Assembly (NCBI RefSeq): GCF_011007365.1 | Contig: NZ_WFKM01000010.1 | Span: forward strand, 186,001-250,000 | Source: Sphingobacterium sp. xlx-96 | GTDB taxonomy: Bacteria > Bacteroidota > Bacteroidia > Sphingobacteriales > Sphingobacteriaceae | Direction of reading: 5' to 3' | Length of the DNA stretch: 64,000 nt | In this document: positions 9,800-19,454 of the stretch, piece by piece | How the letters are laid out: every line of letters starts with the position of its first letter | Numbering within the stretch: position 1 is the first letter of the stretch | Position numbers and translations under genes: made by a program | Notes under the pieces: generated by a model | Databases searched by the model: none | Told to the model about the DNA's origin: nothing | Seen by the model: only the letters and a program-made list of their open reading frames with translations

Positions 9800-10184
9800 A
9801 TAATTAAGGCGTTGATTAACACAAACCTACATAAATTCGCCTTTACCCGCAATACAATTGTGACGTAATATAAAGAGGTACTATAAAATGGAATTTCGAG
9901 TTCTCCTCATCCCTTTAGATTCTTTTACAGCGGAAATATATTCAAATTCCAGCTATCTTGTCCACTCGATAAATCCTTCTCTCTCTTAAATGTCTATGGC
10001 TTATCTCAATAAATAATCCAATATTAACATCATCATCCACTAATCGACAAAATTCTAGACGTGTGATATACTCCAGCGAAGAAGCTGAGTTGAATCAAGC
10101 AAATTACAAGGAAGCGGTTGCGCACATGAGTAATGGAGATTTTTTTCTCTCCAAAATATGGTGGTAAAAAAAGGTAGAAAATAG
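9800..10184. other. Intergenic region with a possible coding remnant
   Basis: About 385 nt lie between the start of the propeller gene and the end of the TlpA-type gene. A + strand frame ending at about 10167 reads VIYSSEEAELNQANYKEAVA and ends SKIWW-stop, without a convincing start. It may be the 3' end of a lost gene. No other signal was found. Confidence 0.2.
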
Positions 10185-10215
10185 AAAAGCGCTTCTATAA
10201 TCAAGAAGCGCTTTC
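10185..10215. terminator. Bidirectional hairpin terminator
   Basis: AAAGCGCTTCT (10186-10196) pairs with AGAAGCGCTTT (10204-10214) over a 7-nt loop. A/T tracts lie on both sides. It lies just past the stop of the TlpA-type gene at 10242. Confidence 0.75.
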
Positions 10216-10241
10216 TTTGTTTTTAGTTTTCAATTTGCTCC

Positions 10242-11414
10242 CTAATATCCGTAAATCTTTTTTAAAGCAATATCAATATCATCAGTTGCCGAAGCAACTA
10301 CACGGAGAATTACTTTTCCTTCTGCATCAATTAGGATTTTTGTTGGAAAACCAGTCACGTTATAAGACTTTACAATATCCAATTTTGCACTGTTCTCATT
10401 ATTTAATACATTGATCCAATGTATCCCCAATTCATCGATAGATTTTAACCAGGTCGTTTTAGAAATAACCTCTGTCTTTCCAAACTCCTGTGCTACCCCT
10501 ACAATTTCGAAGCCCTTTTCCTTATATTTCTCTCGAAGTTCTTTCAAATGAGGCATTGAGGCCTTACATGGGGCACACCAGCTTCCCCAAAAATCAAGCA
10601 AAAAAACACGACCACGCAGATCATTCAATGTAAATGGCTTGCCATCAGCTGTCGTACGCTCAAAATTGATAGCCTGCATACCTTTGGCGGTTACAAGGTC
10701 ATTCGCAACAATAGCTTTAATTTCCAAGTACTTTTTTGTACCTTCAAAATCAGGGAGTTGTAAATCTGAAAATGCTTGTGCATAGTCATCCGAGGTATAC
10801 AAATTCTTCATCCGATGAAGCAAGAATAAACTTACGAAGGATTTGGGGTTTTTAGCTATAAATTCCTTTTGCGCTATTCTTTCCTGGTCTCTCAACTTCA
10901 CCATCCTCTTATTGCGCTCTGTCCAAACTGGAGAGTCTGTCTGATTCGGATTTTTTAAAAGATCCGCATAAATATAAGCCATTTCTTGAGTGGACCTACG
11001 ATAAGATTTACGCAACTTATTGTAAAGGTTGTTTTCCTCTCCCCCTTTTACGAAGGCAAGCTGTAGTTCATCACTGGTGCCCTTGATAAAAATGTTACTA
11101 TGTTGAATAAATATATTCAAGGGCCGCTGTTGCATAATTTTTGTCCGATCTGTTCCAATAGCCCTTACAGTAGCGTCGACTACCAATTCTTGCTTGGGTA
11201 CCTTAATTTCGAACCTATCCACCTCTGGTTTGGCTACGTAGCTATGTTGTTTTCCACTATAGTCGATAAAAGAAATTACCACATTGACTATTGGTTCATC
11301 TTTTGGTGCTTTCAATATGCCTTTTACAAGAATGCTGTCAGTTTGTCCCAACAAATTAAAAGGCAATACTATTATCATAATTACAACTTTAATAATATCT
11401 GTGCATTTTTTCAT
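10242..11414 (-). CDS. TlpA-type periplasmic thiol-disulfide protein with N-terminal DUF4369-like region
   Basis: 390 residues from the ATG at 11414, chosen because it starts a clean signal peptide (MKKCTDIIKVVIMIIVLPF, cleaved near LLGQ). An upstream in-frame Met (11462) would add 16 non-signal residues. A beta-rich N-terminal part is followed by a helical linker and a C-terminal AhpC/TSA-thioredoxin domain with LLDFWGSWCAPCKASMP (active site CAPC) and the cis-Pro motif VTGFPTKILID. Such proteins reduce disulfides in the periplasm and are often encoded beside SusC/SusD genes. Here it follows a remnant of a related gene (11708-12187). Confidence 0.85.
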   Translation of the reverse strand: MKKCTDIIKVVIMIIVLPFNLLGQTDSILVKGILKAPKDEPIVNVVISFIDYSGKQHSYVAKPEVDRFEIKVPKQELVVDATVRAIGTDRTKIMQQRPLNIFIQHSNIFIKGTSDELQLAFVKGGEENNLYNKLRKSYRRSTQEMAYIYADLLKNPNQTDSPVWTERNKRMVKLRDQERIAQKEFIAKNPKSFVSLFLLHRMKNLYTSDDYAQAFSDLQLPDFEGTKKYLEIKAIVANDLVTAKGMQAINFERTTADGKPFTLNDLRGRVFLLDFWGSWCAPCKASMPHLKELREKYKEKGFEIVGVAQEFGKTEVISKTTWLKSIDELGIHWINVLNNENSAKLDIVKSYNVTGFPTKILIDAEGKVILRVVASATDDIDIALKKIYGY

Positions 11415-11439
11415 ATGTGTATAATTATTCGTGCATTTA

Positions 11440-11700
11440 ATTGTTTTCTTGATGGAACTCATGAATGCTTCGCATTTATTTCATGAGCTCGCAAGCTCGG
11501 TTTGATTTTTATCTGTCATATGGAATATCCAAAGTATATTATGCACGCTTTTATATCGAAAAGGTAGGCATGCTGCTCCGCGGTTATTCGTGTTTGTGCA
11601 GCTACTGCTACATGGATATTTCATATGTAGTTTTATTTGTTCTTAAATGTCATATGTGGTACCCATGAGTTCCTGTGCTTCGCACTAAACAGGAGTACAT
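11440..11700. repeat. Two hairpin repeats (copy B and a GCTTCGC-loop hairpin) between TlpA-type genes
   Basis: At 11457-11490 CTCATGAA pairs with TTCATGAG around an inner AATGC/GCATT hairpin. The flanking GAGCTCGCAAGCTC block and TCGGTTTGATTTTTATCT repeat copy A at 7504-7545. A second hairpin near 11669-11695 has GTGC-TTC-GCAC at its tip. No believable gene lies between; the 67-codon ORF at 11465-11668 is A+T-driven. Confidence 0.5.
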
Positions 11701-11707
11701 CATACGA

Positions 11708-12187
11708 CTAATCTTCTTTTAATAATTCTTCCAATAATTCCTTCAATTGAGGATTTGATGGACGTGGAGAGTTGATCGTCACTATTTCGCCTTTTTTATC
11801 AAAAATCATAAATCTAGGAATCCCCGTAATTTTATAGTATGTTGCCCATACATCGACCAACACCACTTTCCCCTTCAAGTCCGAAAATTGCACTTCATTA
11901 CCCTTATGATCAGCAAATTTGAAATTCAAGCCTGGATCTCCTGGTTGGAGTTGAGCCATTTCGTTTCGTATATGCCTATTTTGCTTAACCTGACTTTCAG
12001 TCAATAGGTACTGCTTATATTTATCTTGTGCAATTTTATAATTGGGATACTCTTTTTGCATCTTTAAATACGACAACAAAGCATCACCTTTTAATGTATC
12101 ATTCTTGATTAGGGCCAGTTCTGCTTCTAACATCTCAATACCTTTTTTCATTTGTGAATAGTATGATTCAGTTTTCCTATAAAATAG
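11708..12187 (-). pseudogene. Remnant of a TlpA-type thiol-disulfide protein, active site deleted
   Basis: The frame is open from a TAG at 12188-12190 but has no signal peptide; it begins inside the helical linker typical of DUF4369/TlpA proteins (EMLEAELALIKNDTLKGDAL). The thioredoxin domain starts normally (KGNEVQFSDLKGKVVLVDVW) and then jumps from DVWAT to YYKITGIPRFMIFDKKGE. The normal CxxC loop and about 70 residues of the fold between these two points are absent, apparently by an in-frame deletion. With both the secretion signal and the catalytic cysteines missing, it is a pseudogene or at best a non-redox relic. It sits at the end of the sigma/FecR/SusC/SusD unit. Confidence 0.8.
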
Positions 12188-12241
12188 CTAGCCTTTATGC
12201 GTTCGTTTTTATGTACAATAACTCGTTGATATTTCAATTGT

Positions 12242-13753
12242 TTACTGTCTATAAGATACATCTACAATCTTCCCAAACCCTTCGTATACTTCATTCAATA
12301 CAGGAGTGTCCGAAAGATTAATTTTATAAAACTCCATTTTTCCAGAGCTGTTCGGATTAGCTTGATCGTAAGTACAAACCATTAACTTAGACCCGAACTC
12401 ATTGTAACGGACATTATTGAAAACCTGTAATATACGTTGAAATTTAATTAGCGATATGGAGCGATTTCCTACATCGAGTAGTGTTTTAAACACCTTATTA
12501 AAAGGATCGTATTGAAAGACTTTGTTCCCCTTAGCAAATATTAAATATCCATAATTTGGATCAACCGCATAAAAGTCGGCCGATTCAATACCGAACGTAC
12601 TTTCCACATCATCAAATGCTAATGGTCTAAGAACACCGCTACTTGGATTTGTAGCACGCAACAAGCGCAACTTTTTTGTTGTAGGATTTTGAAATAATGC
12701 ATAAAACTGAATACTGGATAAACGAACGGATTCCATATAAAGCAGATCATCACCGACATTAGCTGGATTTAAAACATCAGGCAATGAAGATGAAGGCACC
12801 AAGCTAGCTCGATTAGTTCCTTCATGGGTAATAAAGCGCTTATTATCCGTATCGTACATCAATAAATACGGATTCGTATTCGTGTATTTTTCAGCAATAT
12901 ACTTTGAAACTTTAAGCTGTACCCCCGTATTCAATCGATTAATTGTCGGACCATAAGTATAACCATTTATTATGTATTCATATCCAACCACGCCATCACT
13001 ATCCAACATATACACTCTATTGCTACTTCCCATTCCTCGAATAACTTGTGCATGATAACCTACCTTTGTGGGTCTGAATACTTCTTCTTTTAAATTGCGG
13101 TATGAAGTCCAGACCCTGTTGGTGTTGTCAATGCTATACGTCTCCTGATCACTACCCACGTAGATCCGTGCTGTAGGTTTTGATGTAAATGGATCGTAGT
13201 TATAGACGAAATAAACCAATTTAGGTTTTCCCTTTAATGCTATTTTACTCCATTCAGCAAGTATGTTCTTATTATATTCATAATTTTTGGTCGTACTATT
13301 AAAATGGAGCATATCTAATCTTGCCGTATCGCTGATGTTATTCAGCACCAACCAGCCATCGGCAATTCTGGTCGTTATAGTCAGTTCGGACGAAATCTCC
13401 CAAAACCGTTTGGTACTTAATTCTGTAACTCGAAAGTACAACTCATGTTTGCCCGGCTCCAGCTCGTTCAACTTTTTATTTAATTTTTGGGTCTGGGCCA
13501 GTACTTTCTTATCCGCTCCAACGATGGTAAACCATTCATAGCTGTACTCTTTATCTATAAAATCTCTCCCGTTTGCAAAATTAAGTTCAGGATTAATTTC
13601 TAAGTTGATCTCTAAATAACCGGTATAACTTTCTTCAACACCAGAAATCACCAAACTATCCAACTCTGTATATTCATAATTACCCAAATCTTTTCTGCAA
13701 GAAGTAAATACAGAAAGAACCGTTAACAGTAGGTATAATATTTTATTTTTCAT
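12242..13753 (-). CDS. PKD-like family SusD-associated lipoprotein
   Basis: 503 residues with lipobox FTSC (Cys19). The first 110 residues are Ig/PKD-like (YSYEWFTIVGADKKVLAQTQ, LEPGKHELYFRVTE). The rest is beta-rich and propeller-like, with repeated YLLMYDT, VYMLDSDG and YFVYNYDP strands. PKD-like lipoproteins of this type are usually encoded after SusC/SusD/DUF4843 genes and probably sit on the cell surface as accessory binding proteins. It lies 14 nt after the DUF4843 gene and belongs to the same unit. Confidence 0.82.
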   Translation of the reverse strand: MKNKILYLLLTVLSVFTSCRKDLGNYEYTELDSLVISGVEESYTGYLEINLEINPELNFANGRDFIDKEYSYEWFTIVGADKKVLAQTQKLNKKLNELEPGKHELYFRVTELSTKRFWEISSELTITTRIADGWLVLNNISDTARLDMLHFNSTTKNYEYNKNILAEWSKIALKGKPKLVYFVYNYDPFTSKPTARIYVGSDQETYSIDNTNRVWTSYRNLKEEVFRPTKVGYHAQVIRGMGSSNRVYMLDSDGVVGYEYIINGYTYGPTINRLNTGVQLKVSKYIAEKYTNTNPYLLMYDTDNKRFITHEGTNRASLVPSSSLPDVLNPANVGDDLLYMESVRLSSIQFYALFQNPTTKKLRLLRATNPSSGVLRPLAFDDVESTFGIESADFYAVDPNYGYLIFAKGNKVFQYDPFNKVFKTLLDVGNRSISLIKFQRILQVFNNVRYNEFGSKLMVCTYDQANPNSSGKMEFYKINLSDTPVLNEVYEGFGKIVDVSYRQ

Positions 13754-13767
13754 CTTCGTATCATTTA

Positions 13768-14577
13768 TTATTTTACAGCTTGTCCCATCCTCATCTCTGT
13801 AACGCCATCGGCTTCGTAAACCGTCGTCCCCTTCGCTTTCATTTCATTAAGGTACCCCTGAGTTCCAAAAGCCCAAGAAAAAACCATAGAAACACTAGGT
13901 CTAAAACCAGGAGATGTTACTGTTGGAATATCCAAATCATATCTATCAATCAGTAGCTGAAATTTCTTAGAGCTATATTCTCCCAAATACGTGATCATTA
14001 TTTGAGCGCCACTTGGATTAATTTTTTTATCCCAGAAAAAAGGTGCTCCAGCGATATCATCCACATATAAGGTAAAATCATTAAATGTTGTGGGTTGAGA
14101 GGCAGTTGTGGTTTCGATATCCTCCGGTTGAAAATCTGTAACAAAATTAGCGTTAGCCTTTAAGCGCATTTTCAAATTCAAGGCTTCCATTGTCATTACA
14201 TTATTTCTCAAAAGTCTAATCTGTACTGTATCCGACACCTTGTTGGCTTTTATCGCAAACTCTTTATTCACGAATTCGTAATCCCTACCTTCCTTAAGGG
14301 TACTCGCAGGATCAAATTCTATCAAGTACTTTCTATCCCTATTTTTCACTTCACCGGTCGCCATAACATGAATATTGAAAGTATCTACTTTTATTTCTGT
14401 ATTGGTGTATCCAAAAGAATAAAAGTAATCGCTAAAGGGCTGGTATCGTTTTCCAACGAATTTACCTTCAAAATATATGGTACTAGAACTATTATAAAGT
14501 TCCAACTCTTTCTCCTTACAGGATGACAAGCAGACTGCAGCGAGCAATAGACTATATAGAAATTTTATATTTTTCAT
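13768..14577 (-). CDS. DUF4843 domain lipoprotein
   Basis: 269 residues with lipobox LSSC (Cys20). The sequence STIYFEGKFVGKRYQPFSDY, the KVDTFNIHVMATGEVKNRDR strand and RDYEFVNKEFAIKANKVSDT match the DUF4843 pattern found in SusC/SusD operons of Bacteroidota. Function is unknown, probably a surface accessory for ligand binding. It is encoded 68 nt after SusD. Confidence 0.85.
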   Translation of the reverse strand: MKNIKFLYSLLLAAVCLSSCKEKELELYNSSSTIYFEGKFVGKRYQPFSDYFYSFGYTNTEIKVDTFNIHVMATGEVKNRDRKYLIEFDPASTLKEGRDYEFVNKEFAIKANKVSDTVQIRLLRNNVMTMEALNLKMRLKANANFVTDFQPEDIETTTASQPTTFNDFTLYVDDIAGAPFFWDKKINPSGAQIMITYLGEYSSKKFQLLIDRYDLDIPTVTSPGFRPSVSMVFSWAFGTQGYLNEMKAKGTTVYEADGVTEMRMGQAVK

Positions 14578-14645
14578 CTTAATTTAGTTATCATTCAGTT
14601 GACTGATTTATTTACTTTCAATTGCAATATAAGATTCATCATGCC

Positions 14646-16079
14646 TTATCTTGGTTCTGTTTCAGATAATGGAATAGGGAATGTAAATACAGACTCCCTG
14701 ATCGAATAATTTGTATTGTTAGTCGCATCTAATATGGAGGAGGCTTGATTTCTTTTATAGTAGAACCAAAGTTGTCCCTGACCATAAAATTCCTTTCTAT
14801 ATTCTTTTCCAATACGATCATTTACCCCATTAGGATCTGCGATAACATCACATTTTCTATTGGTCAATAGTTCGTTCAAATAGGTCAATGCTTTATTAGA
14901 ATCCGGTGTACATTCAGCTGCTATTAAAAACACCTCTGCCAGACCAATCCCCGGTACGGTATTTTTATAATTTAAAAGAAAGCCAGATGGTTCTTGATAT
15001 TTAATGAAAACTTTATAATTTTTTCCTCCTGACTCCACCCAATGATTACCAAACCGAAGATCATTTTCCCAATTTTCGAAAATATTCTTTAAAAAATTAT
15101 CATTAGTTCCGGCTGCTAAAATGGTATTATCGTCTAGCGTAGGAGCAAATAAAGCCCTATATCTGTTATATAAATCAGTATTTTCAAAGCCAAATAACAT
15201 TTCCGTAGAGAAAATTTTGTTTGAAGTCGAATTTTGAACCGTCACCCATGGGAACTTTGATTTTGCACCTATTACAGTTTCGGCTGCTGCTAATGCATCA
15301 GCTTTGTCTCCTTTATACAAATGAATTCTCGCCTCTAAAGCTTTAACTGCATAATAATTAAAGTGATAGTTTCTGAATGTCAAGAAGGGCTTCTCTCCTA
15401 ACTCGACCTTCCCTCCTGTTAAATCCACTAGCGGCAAATCCATTACAGGATCTGATTCTTGCAATATGCCTGCAGCCAGTTCGAGATCAATCAGAATCTT
15501 TTCAAGAACATCTTTAGTCGTGGAATATGAAACAATCTCACTACTTACTTTATCGTAATATGGTAACCTTTCGGCTAGTGGATCGACAGCATATGCCGGA
15601 GCAAACATACGCAGCAGGTCAAAATAGAGGTATGCCCTGGCTGCCAAGGCTTCCCCCTTCATAATTGCCAAAGATTGCTTATCCAATACTGCTCCCTTAC
15701 GCTCCAGGTTGCTAATAAACACATTAATGTTAGCAATATTTGCATACATCTCAGACCATATTCTATCAATAGTTTTTTGCACGTTTTCCTCTTCGTAATT
15801 GTATGCATTCAAAGGCCTTCTAAAATCTGGCCGGAATGAATTAATTGCATACATGCGAGCAAGCACATCTGGGACATCTAATGTAAGCGTACTACCATAT
15901 AAACTTGATTTGCCCAAGTTCATATAGATACCATTTAATGCATCGTAAAACCCTTGCGGCGTACTAAACACATCCTCTTCAATAAACTTATCCTCTGGCT
16001 TCACATCCAGCCATTTCGAACAACTAGAAAGTATAAAAAACAAACTAGCTAGAGACAATAATATTCTAATATTTTTCAT
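14646..16079 (-). CDS. SusD/RagB family outer-membrane lipoprotein
   Basis: 477 residues from the ATG at 16079, which begins a lipoprotein signal (MKNIRILLSLASLFFILSSC). An earlier in-frame Met at 16103 would overlap the SusC gene and put eight residues before the signal. After the lipobox comes KWLDVKPEDKFIEEDVFSTP, the classical SusD start, then TPR-like helices (GEALAARAYLYFDLLRMFAP) and the C-terminal RKEFYGQGQLWFYYKR region. It is the surface lid of the STN-SusC encoded directly upstream, 7 nt away. Confidence 0.93.
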   Translation of the reverse strand: MKNIRILLSLASLFFILSSCSKWLDVKPEDKFIEEDVFSTPQGFYDALNGIYMNLGKSSLYGSTLTLDVPDVLARMYAINSFRPDFRRPLNAYNYEEENVQKTIDRIWSEMYANIANINVFISNLERKGAVLDKQSLAIMKGEALAARAYLYFDLLRMFAPAYAVDPLAERLPYYDKVSSEIVSYSTTKDVLEKILIDLELAAGILQESDPVMDLPLVDLTGGKVELGEKPFLTFRNYHFNYYAVKALEARIHLYKGDKADALAAAETVIGAKSKFPWVTVQNSTSNKIFSTEMLFGFENTDLYNRYRALFAPTLDDNTILAAGTNDNFLKNIFENWENDLRFGNHWVESGGKNYKVFIKYQEPSGFLLNYKNTVPGIGLAEVFLIAAECTPDSNKALTYLNELLTNRKCDVIADPNGVNDRIGKEYRKEFYGQGQLWFYYKRNQASSILDATNNTNYSIRESVFTFPIPLSETEPR

Positions 16080-16086
16080 TGGTATT

Positions 16087-19000
16087 CTACTTAAATGTTG
16101 CAAATAAACTCATCGATACAGAACGAGCGAAAGGATAATCTATACCTCTTTCGCGGCGTACAGTAGAGCTATAAAATATATCATTCATATAGGCAGACAG
16201 CCTCACATTGGATAACATCATCCGATCTAACCATTTTTTATCAGTAAATTCATAACCTAGATTAATAGACTCACCGGTGAATGTCGTTTCCTTCTGCACA
16301 AAACGAGAAGATATAGGTGTGGTAGAAGTTGTTGAAATAGCCTTAAACTGTGCATGGTCGCCAGGGTTTTGCCATCTACTATATAAAGCTCTACGATCTT
16401 GGTTTAACTCTAGTCCTTGATTCGAAATATTTTCTACCTTATTGTACAAGGCTGTATTCATAAAATCTCTGTTAAGAATAAACCGTACAAATACGTTTGC
16501 GGAGAAGCCTTTATACAACAAAGATCCTCTAAGCACTCCTTCAGCAAGTGGTTGCGAATTTCCGACCACGACTATATCATCCGGGCTATAGTTAAACGTT
16601 TTTTCCCCATTTTGGGTCAAAAAAACCTCCTGGCCAGTTCCTGGATCAATCCCCAATGACTTCACAGCCCATAAATCCCGCGGACTGTACCCATCACGGA
16701 ATCGCACCATGGAATTACTGGTCAAAAGTTTCTCGTTCAGACTTCTTAGCGTATTATTAAAATTACTATACTTTTGATCCGAAACCGCACCTGTAACACC
16801 GAAAGTCAATACAGCTCGATCGGCAGGTTTAAAAATAGGTGAATAGTTAAGAATCATCTCCAGTCCTTTGATAGTAGATGTTCCTACATTGTAAGGATAT
16901 GATCGTAAACCTGTTGATGAAGGTAGAGTAATCGCAACCACAAGAGGATCTGTCTTCTTATTATAGGCATTTAATTGCATATTGAAACGATTTTTAAACA
17001 ACGATGCGTCTAGCCCTACACTTGTCTGTATGGTCCTTTGCTGTCTAAGATCTGGAGCGCCCAGTGTAGAAAAATAAATTCCTTGTCCGAAGCGGTTGAT
17101 CCCGCTATTGTACTGAAATATCGTCTCACTCGAATTATTGAAATTCTGATTTCCGGTCAAACCAGCATTTCCACGTACTCTTAAATTATGTAGCCAAGTG
17201 ATATCCTGTAAAAAAGACTCTTTGTGCGCATTCCAGCTCAAACCCAAGGAGTAGTAAGAAGAATAGGGATTATCAGAACCAAAATTGGTTGATCCATCTA
17301 CACTATAGTTAACATCCATATTGTAGCGTTGATCGTAAGAATAATTTCCAGAAACTATAAAAGATTGACGTCTAGATAAGCTGGTAGAGGCAAGAGGTCT
17401 AGCCCCGCTTCCGTAACCATACGAAAATGCGGGATTACCGTTTGAAGCAGAAGGAAACCCTAAGACCTTAAATCCGTCTAAAACCCCCTTATTATTAGCT
17501 ACCTCTGCCCGTAAGTTTGTCGTCACGGAATGTTTGGCACCAAATAGCTTCGCATAGGTAAGCATCGCATTCGCTGTATAATTAAAAAGACTTACTTGTG
17601 TTTGATCCAAACTACCTTTTAGATTATACTCGATCTGTTCAAACGAAGTATTTAAAGGAGATATAAAGACCTTATCCACCGTATTTGCTTTGCTTATCTG
17701 ACCACTAGCTGTTATTTTCCAATTATTGTCAATGGTGTATTGCAGTTGAATATTATTATTAATATTAAAATTGGAAGATTCGTCGAAGCTATTAAGTGCT
17801 GCGTTGTACATCGGGTTCGAAATATTTATAGATTTTCCTTGATTAAAACCAACAGCTTGGGATAAAAATCGAACCGATGGATCTGCAAATTCATGATAGG
17901 GATTTGCCTCTGCCCAAGTTGCAAAGCTTCCATAAGAAGATTCCTCAGAAGAATAACCTACAATAAAAGTTCTATTGGAGATATTAAATTTACCTTTGCG
18001 GTACGAAAGATTCATATTAGCGCCATAATCTTGTCGCCCCGAGCCTATCATTATACCTTGCGTATTTTTATAATTAACGCCTACATCAAAAACTACAGCC
18101 CCTTCACCACCTCTTGCGCTGATGGAATGCCGGTGGGAATAGCCTGTTTGTAAAGGCTTGTTCAACCAATAAGTATCAACTCCTCTTAATACATTTTCGA
18201 GGCGTGAATTATAGAGTGCATCCAGTTTCAGCTGTTCGTCTGCTTTACTAGAATAATATCTACCTGATAGTCTTTCAAACTCCAATTTTTCAGCAGCATT
18301 CATCATATTGTAGCTGTTCAAATCTGGAAATTCTGATTTTAAGTCAGCCGTGTACGACAATTTAATTTTGCCAGATTTAGGCTTGATGGTTTCGACTACC
18401 ACGACCCCATTGGATGCTCTCGATCCATAAGTCGCGGTCGATGCTGCATCTTTAAGAATAGTAACAGATTGTACAATATTCATATCAAGGTCGACAATAG
18501 TACGTAGACTGGTCTCAAAACCATCTAATATGAATAAGGGCTGATTGGGATCATGGGAGAACTCATCCCGCAAACCTTCTGTAGTAATACTGGTTTGCCC
18601 CCGCAGTTCCAGTGTAGGCAACGCATTAGGATTTGATCCTAAGCTATTGTTCTCTACTTGAATAAATGAAGGGTCTAGTGCGCGTAAACCGGCGATAATA
18701 TTCTGGTTTCCGACCATTTTTAACTCTTCGCCCGTAAATGTAGAAGTAGCCCCTGTGAAGCTTTCTTTTTTACGTTCCATCATACCCGTTATTATTACCT
18801 CACTCACTTCATTAGACTTGGGCACCAAACGTACCGTCATTTTATTTAAATCCATGGTAGCCTTTATTTCCTGAGAATCGAACCCTATGTAGGATACAAT
18901 CAATTGCTCGTTTAGCGAGGTAATGGGTAGGATAAAGCTACCTTCTTCATTACTCAAGACAGCATTTCTTGGATTCGATTTTTCACGGATCGATGCACCT

Positions 19001-19425
19001 TTGATCGGTCTACCATTTTCATCGACTACTTTTCCCTCGATGTGCTTTTGTGTCGATACAACCGATTTTCCATTGTTATCCACCGGTTTGCGGAGTATGG
19101 TGATACTTTTATTGGTAATACGATATTGTAGCGGAAGCCCTTTAAAAATATAGTCCAACGATTCTTTTACGGACACATTTTGTAAATCAACACGAATATT
19201 ACCTATCCCCTTGAGATCCTTCGCTTCATAGAATAGATCATAACCCGACTGCTTTCGGATTGAAAAAAGAGCCGACTCCAGAGAGCCCGAAGTTTTTAAT
19301 GTTATCTGTGCGTAGCCGAATCCCTGAAGAGATATAGCTAACAGTAGGGTCAAAAGTGGTCGTTTTATTACACAATGCACCACCGACCCCAAGACCTTTT
19401 TAAAGTCAATTGGATTAGTTTTCAT
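16087..19425 (-). CDS. STN-containing SusC family TonB-linked transporter
   Basis: 1112 residues. After a signal peptide (about 24-39), residues 40-110 form an STN (secretin/TonB N-terminus) domain (ESALFSIRKQSGYDLFYEAK, VSVKESLDYIFKGLPLQYRI). Then come the carboxypeptidase-like domain (KHIEGKVVDENGRPIKGASI), a plug (VTILKDAASTATYGSRASNG) and the barrel. STN domains contact a FecR-type anti-sigma protein, so ligand binding here should signal to the FecR/ECF pair encoded just upstream. It transports an unknown glycan or peptide together with the SusD at 14646. Confidence 0.93.
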   Translation of the reverse strand: MKTNPIDFKKVLGSVVHCVIKRPLLTLLLAISLQGFGYAQITLKTSGSLESALFSIRKQSGYDLFYEAKDLKGIGNIRVDLQNVSVKESLDYIFKGLPLQYRITNKSITILRKPVDNNGKSVVSTQKHIEGKVVDENGRPIKGASIREKSNPRNAVLSNEEGSFILPITSLNEQLIVSYIGFDSQEIKATMDLNKMTVRLVPKSNEVSEVIITGMMERKKESFTGATSTFTGEELKMVGNQNIIAGLRALDPSFIQVENNSLGSNPNALPTLELRGQTSITTEGLRDEFSHDPNQPLFILDGFETSLRTIVDLDMNIVQSVTILKDAASTATYGSRASNGVVVVETIKPKSGKIKLSYTADLKSEFPDLNSYNMMNAAEKLEFERLSGRYYSSKADEQLKLDALYNSRLENVLRGVDTYWLNKPLQTGYSHRHSISARGGEGAVVFDVGVNYKNTQGIMIGSGRQDYGANMNLSYRKGKFNISNRTFIVGYSSEESSYGSFATWAEANPYHEFADPSVRFLSQAVGFNQGKSINISNPMYNAALNSFDESSNFNINNNIQLQYTIDNNWKITASGQISKANTVDKVFISPLNTSFEQIEYNLKGSLDQTQVSLFNYTANAMLTYAKLFGAKHSVTTNLRAEVANNKGVLDGFKVLGFPSASNGNPAFSYGYGSGARPLASTSLSRRQSFIVSGNYSYDQRYNMDVNYSVDGSTNFGSDNPYSSYYSLGLSWNAHKESFLQDITWLHNLRVRGNAGLTGNQNFNNSSETIFQYNSGINRFGQGIYFSTLGAPDLRQQRTIQTSVGLDASLFKNRFNMQLNAYNKKTDPLVVAITLPSSTGLRSYPYNVGTSTIKGLEMILNYSPIFKPADRAVLTFGVTGAVSDQKYSNFNNTLRSLNEKLLTSNSMVRFRDGYSPRDLWAVKSLGIDPGTGQEVFLTQNGEKTFNYSPDDIVVVGNSQPLAEGVLRGSLLYKGFSANVFVRFILNRDFMNTALYNKVENISNQGLELNQDRRALYSRWQNPGDHAQFKAISTTSTTPISSRFVQKETTFTGESINLGYEFTDKKWLDRMMLSNVRLSAYMNDIFYSSTVRRERGIDYPFARSVSMSLFATFK

Positions 19426-19454
19426 TACGATATTATAGGTTAGTTATTTATTTA

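Noticed and set aside
11465-11668. 67-codon ORF on the + strand
   Set aside because: It overlaps hairpin repeats, its composition is A+T-driven and no family features are visible.
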